A DNA stretch of 57,762 bases from Mycetocola reblochoni REB411 (lineage in GTDB: Bacteria > Actinomycetota > Actinomycetes > Actinomycetales > Microbacteriaceae), in contig NZ_FUKR01000002.1 of assembly GCF_900163835.1 (NCBI RefSeq), positions 1 to 57,762 of the forward strand. The letters run 5' to 3'. Made by a program: the position numbers and the translations under genes. Positions 39,862-46,879 of the stretch are shown here, piece after piece (position 1 is the stretch's first letter; every line of letters begins with the position of its first letter). Under the pieces are notes generated by a model. It was not told the DNA's origin. It saw only the letters and a program-made list of their open reading frames with translations, and did not search any database.

Positions 39862-40529
39862 CGCGGTCCGCCGCCGACCCCCTGCGAGTGCAGATAGGTC
39901 AGCACCGCGAGCACGCGCCGGTGATGGACGGTCGCGTCGCCGGGGATGCCGAGCTTCACGAACAGCGACGCGACGTGCTTCTCGACGGCCTTGACGGAGA
40001 CGAACAGCTCGCGCGCGATGGCGCTGTTCGCCCGGCCCTCGGCCATCAGCCGGAGCACCTCGAGCTCGCGGGGCGCGAGGACGCTCAGCGGCCCGTCGCC
40101 GCGCTCACCCGTCTCGACGAGCCGGCCGGCCAGCACCGGCTCGATGACGATCTCGCGCGCGGCGATGCGCTCGAGCGTGTCGTTGAGCATCTGGACGCCG
40201 GCGATGCGCTCCTTCAGCCGGTAGCCGATGCCCTCCGTGCCGATGGCGAGCATGCGGCGCAGGTAGTGGGTCTCGGAGTAGTGCGACAGCAGCAGCAGGC
40301 CGACCTCAGGGTGGCGTTCCCTGATGAGCGCAGCGGTCGTCAGGCCGCCCTCCTCGCCGGGGGGCATGCGGATGTCCAGGAGCGCGATGTCGACGGGCTC
40401 GGTGCCGAGCGTGGCCAGGAGCGCCTCGCCGTCGGAGTGGGCGGCGACGACCTCGTGGTCGGCCGCGCCGAGCAGCAGGACGAGCCCCTCGCGGAACAGC
40501 GTCCCGTCGTCTGCGATCGCTACGCGCAC
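39858..40529 (-). CDS. NarL/LuxR-family response regulator
   Basis: 223 residues from GTG (VRVAIADDGTLFREGL). Receiver domain with acidic pocket ADDG, phosphoacceptor Asp in DIALLDIRMPPGEEGG, and the switch region LLLLSHYSE. The C-terminal LuxR-type helix-turn-helix is LAPRELEVLRLMAEGRANSAIARELFVSVKAVEKHVASLF. It overlaps the degenerate kinase gene downstream and diverges from the Hsp70-like gene across 165 nt. Its phosphodonor is probably the intact kinase at 36997-37956. Targets unknown. Confidence 0.9.
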
Positions 40530-40610
40530 CGGCGCACCACGCCCCTTCCGGCCCGGTCCCTCCGAACACCGCAACGATACCGCCCGTCCGACTCCCCTGT
40601 GCGGCGGTGC

Positions 40611-40620
40611 ACGGTACCGT
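40611..40620. promoter_or_regulatory. 10-bp perfect palindrome in the divergent promoter gap
   Basis: ACGGTACCGT lies between the response-regulator gene and the Hsp70-like gene. LuxR-type regulators often bind short palindromes, so it is a candidate site, but a 10-bp palindrome can occur by chance. Confidence 0.3.
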
Positions 40621-40694
40621 CGCCGTCACACGGGCCGAATAACATGTGCGTCACGGTGTCGTGCGTCCGCTGCGCGGCGGCCGGGAAGGGATCC

Positions 40695-42614
40695 ATGCGG
40701 TACAGCATCGGCGTTGACCTCGGAACGAGCACCGTCGCGGTCGCCATCGGCGACGAGCGGGGGACGCGGGCGGTGGCCCTGTCCGAGGGGGACGTCCTCC
40801 CCTCGGTCGTGTACTGCGCGGCGGACGGCACGATCCTCACCGGCGCCGCGGCCCTGGCCGAGCGGGACCCGGCACGGACGGTCACCGGCTTCAAGCGGCG
40901 CATCGGCGACCCGACGCCACTCGTCGTCGGCGGGACGAGCCGCAGCCCCGAGGAGCTCATGGCCGCCCAGCTGCGCGACGTCGTCGCCGCGCTCACCGAG
41001 TCCAGGGGCGAGGCCCCCGCCGCCGTGGTCCTCAGCGCCCCGGCCGCGTGGGGTCCGTACCGGAGAGAACGCTTCGACCGCGTTGCCGAGCTGTCCGGCG
41101 TCGCGGTGCGGGCCGTCGTGACCGAGCCGGTCGCGACGGCGACGCACGTCGTCAGCGAGCGGGGGCTGGGGACGGGGGCGCTCCTGGCCGTGTTCGACCT
41201 CGGCGGGAGCACCTTCGAGGCGACGGTGCTCCGCGTCGGGCCCGAGGGCATCGAGACGCTCGGCAGCCCCGAGGGCATCGAGCACCTAGGCGGCGACGAC
41301 CTGGACGACGCCGTGCGCGGGCTCGTCGACCGCAGGCTCGGCGGTCTGCTCTCCGCCCTCGACCCCGCCGTGGAGGGCGACGCCGCCGCCCTGGCCGCGG
41401 TGGACGCCGCGTGCACCGAGGCGAAGGAGCTGCTCTCGTCGCGGAGAGAGACGGTCGTCGTCGTCCCCCTGCCCGACGGGGAGCGGCGTGTCACGATCAC
41501 GAGGGACGAGTTCGACGAGGCGATCCGACCGACCGTGGAGCTGGCCGTCGCCGCACTGCGCCGGTCGGTGGCGTCCGCGGGGGTCGACGAGGACGCGCTC
41601 GCGACGATCATCCTGTCGGGGGGCTCGGCACGCATCCCCCTCGTGGCGGCCCAGGTCGCCGCGATCGGCCGGCCGGTCCACGCCACGCACCGGCCGACGA
41701 CGACCGTCGCACTCGGGGCGGCGGAGGTCGCCCGCCGGCTCCTCGAGTCGGGGCCGGTCGGGTCGCCTGAGCCCGACCCGCGCGACGCGACGGCTCCCCT
41801 CGCGGGGCGCGGCGGCGCCCGCCGCCGCCCGGGGCGCCGGACTGTCGCGCTCGCCGGCGTCGCGGTCGTCGCCCTCGCGGCCGCGGCCCTCACCATCCCC
41901 CCGCTGCTCGGCCAGGCGGCGAACAGTTTCACCACGGCGGAGCAGACGCCCGCTCAACCGGCCGACCAGGACCAGGACCAGGACCAGGACGGCCAGGATC
42001 AGGGCGAGGACGCGACGGTCATCGAGCCGGAGCCGGCCGTCGTCCCCGAGCCGACCGTCGTCGCCCCCGTCTTCACGGACGGTGCGACGGCGGAGGGGCT
42101 CGGCTGGTTCGTCCAGTCCGCGGGCGTCACCGGCGACTGGGAGGTCAGCACCCTCGACGACGGCACGGCGGCACGCGACCAGCTCACCCTCACGGAGTCG
42201 GCCGACGGCCTGCACGCGCAGTGGTCGGGCGCCGCCGACCCCGCACAGTTCTACGCGCAGGCCTCCGGTGAGACCCTCGACCTCGCGCCCGTCGCCGAGA
42301 ACGACGGAGCCCTCGTGCTCGACGTCACGGTCGCCTCCGGCACGGCGGGGACGTTCCAGCTGGCCGCCCACTGCGGCTACCCCTGTGGCGGCACGGTGGA
42401 CGTCACCGACGCGGTCAACGCCATCCCCGACGGCGGGACGAGACGGCTCGTCGTCCCCGCCTCCTGCTTCACCGCGGCAGGCCTGGATCCGTCGCGTGTG
42501 GACACGCCGTTCCTGGCCTTCGGCACCGGCGACCTGGACGTGAGCGTCGACGACGTCCGCTGGGAGGACAACACCGGGGCGGACCCCGACGCCCTGCCCT
42601 GCGGCGAGGGGTAG
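40695..42614 (+). CDS. Membrane-spanning Hsp70-like protein with ExoP-type outer domain
   Basis: 639 residues from ATG preceded by GGGAAGGGA. The Hsp70/actin-fold ATPase (about 1-350) has phosphate-1 SIGVDLGTSTVAVAIG, phosphate-2 LAVFDLGGSTFEATVL and adenosine-site IILSGGSARIPLVAAQV. No substrate-binding domain follows. Instead a Pro/Arg linker leads to one transmembrane helix (VALAGVAVVALAAAALTIPPLL, about 394-416), a DQ-repeat stretch, and an extracytoplasmic domain from about 470. Its end, with AHCGYPCGGTVDVTDAV, LVVPASCFTAAG and DVSVDDVRW, resembles the ExoP C-terminal galactose-binding-like domain of GH3 glucanases. A cytoplasmic ATPase coupled through the membrane to a possible glycan-binding module is unusual. 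Confidence 0.8.
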   Translation: MRYSIGVDLGTSTVAVAIGDERGTRAVALSEGDVLPSVVYCAADGTILTGAAALAERDPARTVTGFKRRIGDPTPLVVGGTSRSPEELMAAQLRDVVAALTESRGEAPAAVVLSAPAAWGPYRRERFDRVAELSGVAVRAVVTEPVATATHVVSERGLGTGALLAVFDLGGSTFEATVLRVGPEGIETLGSPEGIEHLGGDDLDDAVRGLVDRRLGGLLSALDPAVEGDAAALAAVDAACTEAKELLSSRRETVVVVPLPDGERRVTITRDEFDEAIRPTVELAVAALRRSVASAGVDEDALATIILSGGSARIPLVAAQVAAIGRPVHATHRPTTTVALGAAEVARRLLESGPVGSPEPDPRDATAPLAGRGGARRRPGRRTVALAGVAVVALAAAALTIPPLLGQAANSFTTAEQTPAQPADQDQDQDQDGQDQGEDATVIEPEPAVVPEPTVVAPVFTDGATAEGLGWFVQSAGVTGDWEVSTLDDGTAARDQLTLTESADGLHAQWSGAADPAQFYAQASGETLDLAPVAENDGALVLDVTVASGTAGTFQLAAHCGYPCGGTVDVTDAVNAIPDGGTRRLVVPASCFTAAGLDPSRVDTPFLAFGTGDLDVSVDDVRWEDNTGADPDALPCGEG

Positions 42615-42626
42615 GGACAGCCCCAC

Positions 42627-42665
42627 CCCCCGGACGGGGGATGCCGCCCCCTGAACGGGGGGTGC
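42627..42665. promoter_or_regulatory. C/G-run inverted repeats upstream of the ECF sigma gene
   Basis: Alternating CCCCC and GGGGG tracts (around GGACGG and GAACGG) can form two short hairpins in the 120-nt gap between the Hsp70-like stop and the sigma-factor gene. They may terminate the upstream transcript or attenuate entry into the next gene. Confidence 0.45.
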
Positions 42666-42734
42666 ACCCAGAGACACCGCCTCCGCGCGGTCGGACGATC
42701 GAATCAGACGCCGACCGACCGGAGGGAGCCCACG

Positions 42735-43259
42735 ATGGGCACGAGCGATGCAACGACGACGACGACCGTCGATGAGCTGGTCAGGGCCCACGGTGCGGGC
42801 CTGCTGCGCTACGCGACCGGGCTGATGAACGGCGACAGGGCGGCGGCAGAGGACGTCGTCCAGGAGACCTGGCTGCGCGCCTGGCGGCACCTGGACCGGC
42901 TCACCGAGCAGCAGGGCTCCGTGCGGGGCTGGCTGACCCGGGTCACCCACAACATCGCCATGGACCAGCTGCGCGCCCGGCGGTGCCGGCCGGCGGAGGT
43001 CGCCTGGTCCGAGCTGGACACCGAGCGCGTCGCCGCACCGCATGACCCGGCCCACGAGGTCGAGGACCGGATCGTCGTCGCCGAGCTCCTCGGGCACGTC
43101 TCCGAGCTGCACCGCCGCACCATCCACGAGGTGTACTTCTCCGACCTCACGGCCGCGGGCGCCGCCGCGACGCTCGGCGTCCCCGTCGGCACCGTGAAGA
43201 GCCGCGTGTTCCACGCGCTGCGCAGCATGCGCACCCAGAGCGCCGCGTTCGCCGCCTGA
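42735..43259 (+). CDS. ECF-family RNA polymerase sigma factor
   Basis: 174 residues from ATG with GGAGGGA 9 nt upstream. Region 2 shows YATGLMNGDRAAAEDVVQET and WLRAWRHL, then WLTRVTHNIAMDQLRARR. Region 4 has IHEVYFSDLTAAGAAATLG and VPVGTVKSRVFHALRSMR. It is closest in feel to SigL/SigK-type actinobacterial ECFs. No anti-sigma gene follows; the next gene is convergent. The membrane-spanning Hsp70-like gene just upstream is the only candidate sensor nearby, which is speculation. Likely targets are the co-located giant-protein genes. Confidence 0.88.
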   Translation: MGTSDATTTTTVDELVRAHGAGLLRYATGLMNGDRAAAEDVVQETWLRAWRHLDRLTEQQGSVRGWLTRVTHNIAMDQLRARRCRPAEVAWSELDTERVAAPHDPAHEVEDRIVVAELLGHVSELHRRTIHEVYFSDLTAAGAAATLGVPVGTVKSRVFHALRSMRTQSAAFAA

Positions 43260-43281
43260 GCGGCGCCGGACGCGGTCCCCC

Positions 43282-43316
43282 CGCTGCCCGCCCGAGTTCC
43301 CCCCGGGCGGGCAGCG
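43282..43316 (+). terminator. Terminator hairpin after the ECF sigma gene
   Basis: A perfect 13-bp stem CGCTGCCCGCCCG/CGGGCGGGCAGCG with a 9-nt loop, 22 nt beyond the stop. No T-run. Confidence 0.8.
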
Positions 43317-43349
43317 TCATGCGCGGGCGCCTCGGCCCCGCGGCCGGGC

Positions 43350-43439
43350 GCTCACGCCCCGACCTCGCCCGGTCCCGCGGCTCACGCCCCGATCTCGCTC
43401 GGCCCCGCGGCTCACGCCCCGATCTCGCCGGGTCCCGGC
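43350..43439. repeat. Three-copy 30-nt repeat spanning the AAA+ gene stop codon
   Basis: Units start at 43350, 43380 and 43410, each like GCTCACGCCCCGATCTCGCC plus 10 nt. On the minus strand each encodes the gene's last residues (GEIGA) and a TGA stop, so the real C-terminus is followed by two downstream copies of itself. Confidence 0.9.
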
Positions 43440-46411
43440 ACGTCCTCCGGCAGCAGCAGGACGAGGTCGTCCATCGACGGGGCGGTGATCGAGCGGGTGC
43501 GCCTGGCGTGGTTGGCGATCGCGGCGTCCATCACCTGCCTGGCGTAGCGGCCGTTGCCGAACGATGCCGTGCGGTCGACGGAGGAGAAGTGCCCGCGCAG
43601 TGCGGCGACGGTCGGACCGGTGCACTCGTAGCCGGAGGCGGTGGCGTGCTGGTTGACGATGGTGACCAGCTCGTCGGGGGTGTAGTTCGCGAAGCGCACC
43701 CGGTGCGAGAAGCGCGAGTCCAGCCCGGGGTTGGTGGCGAGGAAGTCGCCCATCTCGCGCTCGTAACCCGCGGCGATGACGACGACCTCGTCGCGGTGGT
43801 CCTCCATGAGCTTCACCAGCGTGTCCACGGACTCCTTGCCGAAGTCGTTGCCCCCTCCCCCTCCGGAGGAGAGCGTGTAGGCCTCGTCGATGAACAGCAC
43901 GCCGCCGCGCGCCCGGTCGAAGGCCTCCGTCGTCCGCCTGGCCGTGTGCCCGACGTACTCGCCGACCAGGTCGGCGCGCGACACCTCGGTCACCTGCCCC
44001 TGGGCGAGGACGCCGAGGGCGGTGAGCAGCGAGCCGTACAGCCGGGCGACCGTCGTCTTGCCCGTCCCGGGGGGACCGGCGAAGATCAGGTGCCTGCTGA
44101 GCGAGGGGGCGGGCAGCCCCGCGGCCTGACGCCGCCGGGCGGAGGTGAGCAGGTCGACCATGCCCTGCACCTCGGCCTTGACGTCATCGAGCCCGACGAG
44201 CTCGCGCAGCGTCGCCAGCAGCTGCTCGACCCTCTCCTCATCGACCCGGCCCACCCCCGCACCGATCGACGAGCCGGGAAGCGGGCCGAGGTCGTCGGGG
44301 ATGAGCCGGGTCAGCGTCAGCGCGTCGACGTCGGCGGTCGAGCCGAGCCGGTACGCCTGTCGGCCGAGCATCTCCTCGAACACCTTCCGCGCGGTCCGGC
44401 CGTTGCCGAAGGTCTCGTCACGCGGCAGCTCGGTGAAGTAGTTGTGCAGGGCGGCGCGGGTCTCGAACTCGAGGCTGTAGTGGTTGGCGCGGCACAGCCC
44501 CTCGACGATGGTGACCATCTCGGCCGAGGCGTAATCGCTGAACTCCACCGTCCGCGAGAACCGCGACGACAGGCCGGGGTTGGCGGCCATGAAGCTGCGC
44601 ATGTCGTTCGTGTACCCGGCGACGATGACGACGACGTCGTCGCGGTGGTCCTCCATCAGCTTGACGAGCGTGTCGATCGCCTCGCCGCCGAAGTCGTTGC
44701 TCGACCCCGAGTCCTTCGACAGCGCGTACGCCTCGTCGATGAACAGCACGCCGCCGAGCGCCTCGGTGAAGCGCTCCGAGGTCTTGATCGCGGTGCCTCC
44801 GATGACGGCGGCCACGAGGTCGGGCCGGGCCACCTCGACCAGCTGCCCCGTCCTGACCACGCCGAGCGCCGCGAGGATGCGGCCGTAGAGGCGGGCGACC
44901 GTCGTCTTCCCTGTCCCGGGGGAGCCGGCGAAGACGAGGTGACGGGACACCGGCGGCGAGGGCAGCCCCGCCTCGGCGCGCTTCTCGGCCATCTGGTGCA
45001 TGCGGACGAGCGTCTCCACCTGCCGTTTCACCCCGTCGAGGCCGACGAGCGCGTCGAGCTCGGCGAGGAGGCGCTCGAGCTCCTCCCCGTCGCGTCCCCC
45101 CTGCCCGCCGCTCGCCCGCGCTCCCTCGTCTTCGGCGCCGTCGTGTGCCCCGCCCGCGCCCCTGGCCTCGGCGCCGGCGCCCTCGTCGTCGCCGAGCGTC
45201 ACCGTCACGTCCGTCTCGGCACCGATCTCGCTCGGTCGCTCCGTCCCCGACACGACCGTTCCGCTGACCGCGCCCGAGGCGCGGCCCTCCCACACGCTTC
45301 CCGCTCCGCAGTCCCGCAGCGCACCGCCCTCGACGTCGGCCCTGGCGTCGTCCCTGACGAGGACGCCAGCGGCCGTCGCGGCGACGACGACGACGTCGAC
45401 GAGGCTCGCCGTCGCCTCGCCCGACGCCAGCACCCCCACGCCGTCCGCCCGCTCGATGCGCGAGGACACGAGGCGGAGCGCCGAGGTGCCGGACACGACG
45501 ACGGCGTCGTGTCCCGCGTCGGTGAAACGGCAGGAGTCCGCGTCCAGCCGGGCGTCCTCGACCAGTTGGACCGCGTGGGCCGCACCGTCGGCGACGATCA
45601 CCCGCTCCAGGGCGATCACGGCGCCGCCCATCCCGACGACCCCCTGCGCGCCGAGCCCGTCCATCCGCACGTCCGTGAGGGTGACCTCCGCACCGGAGCC
45701 GGCGAGGACACCGACCGCGCCGTCGCCGATGCCGACGTCACTCATCTCCAGCCGGCCCCCGCCCTCGACCGTCGCCGCGGCGCCTCCGGCGCCGTCGATG
45801 CGGCTCGCGGTGACGACGAGCCGCGCCCCGTCGGCGACGAGCACACCGCCGTCGCAGCCGGAGATCCGCACGTCGTCCAGCTGCGCCTCGCTCGGCCCCC
45901 TGACGACGAGCGCGGTCGTGGCCACGCCGCTCAGCCGCGTGCCGGCGAGCTCGGCCGCGCCGCCCTCGAAGACGAGCACACCCGCGCCGGAGGAGTTGCC
46001 GAGCCGCGAGCCTGTCACCGCCAGCCGTGCGTCCGCCCTGACCACGACGGCGACCTCCGTGGCCGCCTCGACGACGCACTCGTCCAACGACAGCGCGCCC
46101 GACTCGACGTCGACCGCGACGTCGCCGGAGGCGCGCGCGACGGTGATGCCGGAGATCCGCGCCACCCCTGCCCTGCTGCGGACGGCGGCGCCCGCGACCG
46201 GCTCGATCCGCACCCCGCCCGCGTCGCCGACACCGGAGAGCGTCACCGAGCGGTCGACGAGCAGGGACTCCGGGTACACGCCGGGCCGGATGGAGACGAT
46301 GTCGCCGTCCCTCGCCGCGGCGAGGGCGGAGGCGATCGTCTGGTGGCAGTCGGGGCTGCCGGCCGCGACGGTGAGGACGGCTCGGTCCGGGGCAGTCAGG
46401 CGAGGGGCCAT
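43412..46411 (-). CDS. Right-handed beta-helix protein fused to two CbxX-type AAA+ domains
   Basis: 999 residues. About 1-430 are a right-handed parallel beta-helix: DCHQTIASALAAARDGDIVSIRPGVYPESL opens it, followed by many short strand repeats (LDECVVEA, LVVTASRIDGAG, LDADSCRFTDAG). An acidic linker leads to two CbxX/CfxQ (EccA/SpoVK-like) AAA+ domains. AAA-1 has GSPGTGKTTVARLYG near 495 and GVLFIDEAYAL; AAA-2 has [15 protein letters not shown] near 775 and GVLFIDEAYTL. Both retain Walker A and B and the GNGRxAR sensor. CbxX-type ATPases remodel partner proteins; EccA is the type VII secretion version. It overlaps the 157-residue gene by 16 nt and lies downstream of the giant gene, suggesting it handles those products. 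Confidence 0.88.
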   Translation of the reverse strand: MAPRLTAPDRAVLTVAAGSPDCHQTIASALAAARDGDIVSIRPGVYPESLLVDRSVTLSGVGDAGGVRIEPVAGAAVRSRAGVARISGITVARASGDVAVDVESGALSLDECVVEAATEVAVVVRADARLAVTGSRLGNSSGAGVLVFEGGAAELAGTRLSGVATTALVVRGPSEAQLDDVRISGCDGGVLVADGARLVVTASRIDGAGGAAATVEGGGRLEMSDVGIGDGAVGVLAGSGAEVTLTDVRMDGLGAQGVVGMGGAVIALERVIVADGAAHAVQLVEDARLDADSCRFTDAGHDAVVVSGTSALRLVSSRIERADGVGVLASGEATASLVDVVVVAATAAGVLVRDDARADVEGGALRDCGAGSVWEGRASGAVSGTVVSGTERPSEIGAETDVTVTLGDDEGAGAEARGAGGAHDGAEDEGARASGGQGGRDGEELERLLAELDALVGLDGVKRQVETLVRMHQMAEKRAEAGLPSPPVSRHLVFAGSPGTGKTTVARLYGRILAALGVVRTGQLVEVARPDLVAAVIGGTAIKTSERFTEALGGVLFIDEAYALSKDSGSSNDFGGEAIDTLVKLMEDHRDDVVVIVAGYTNDMRSFMAANPGLSSRFSRTVEFSDYASAEMVTIVEGLCRANHYSLEFETRAALHNYFTELPRDETFGNGRTARKVFEEMLGRQAYRLGSTADVDALTLTRLIPDDLGPLPGSSIGAGVGRVDEERVEQLLATLRELVGLDDVKAEVQGMVDLLTSARRRQAAGLPAPSLSRHLIFAGPPGTGKTTVARLYGSLLTALGVLAQGQVTEVSRADLVGEYVGHTARRTTEAFDRARGGVLFIDEAYTLSSGGGGGNDFGKESVDTLVKLMEDHRDEVVVIAAGYEREMGDFLATNPGLDSRFSHRVRFANYTPDELVTIVNQHATASGYECTGPTVAALRGHFSSVDRTASFGNGRYARQVMDAAIANHARRTRSITAPSMDDLVLLLPEDVPGPGEIGA

Positions 46412-46869
46412 GTCGTGCTCTCCCAGTTGTCGGGGCGGAGCGCCGCGTACAGGCGCCGCCGGGTCGGGGCGTCGACGGGCGTGGGCTCGCCGGAGACGCG
46501 GAGGTGGGCGACGAGCTCCGGATCGGGGGCGATCCAGTGCTGGTCCACGTAGTAGGCAGAGGCGTCGCTCCAGATCCAGACGCCGTCCGAGCGCAGCCCG
46601 GCCGGGACGGCCGACTCCTCACCGGTGACGGCGTCCCTCAGCGCGGCGGAGCGCAGCAGCGGCGTCCCCGTCGCGAGCAGTGCCAGCAGCTCGGCGCGCT
46701 CGCGCTCGTCGACGACGAGGGGCCGGGCCGCGGCGAACCACGGCTTCCCGTCGCTGCAGCCGTCGAACACCCGGGCGACACGCGGCGGGGCGGTCGGCTC
46801 CGGTGTCACGGCCCGGCGTGCACGTCCCCGTCCCTCGGACGGGGCGGCCCTGTCGATGCTCACGGTCAT
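46396..46869 (-). CDS. 157-residue protein of unknown function
   Basis: 157 residues from MTVSIDRAAPSEGRG. After a basic, disordered leader of ~30 residues it has a compact domain: VFDGCSDGKPWFAAARPLVVDERERAELLALLATGTPLLRSAAL, then a Trp/Tyr-rich part (GVWIWSDASAYYVDQHWIAPDPELVAHL). No signal peptide or membrane helix. It sits 10 nt after the 1007-residue gene and overlaps the beta-helix/AAA+ gene, so all three are co-translated. It might be an adaptor or immunity-type partner of the large proteins; that is a guess from position. Confidence 0.7.
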   Translation of the reverse strand: MTVSIDRAAPSEGRGRARRAVTPEPTAPPRVARVFDGCSDGKPWFAAARPLVVDERERAELLALLATGTPLLRSAALRDAVTGEESAVPAGLRSDGVWIWSDASAYYVDQHWIAPDPELVAHLRVSGEPTPVDAPTRRRLYAALRPDNWESTTWPLA

Positions 46870-46879
46870 GGCGGTCCTC

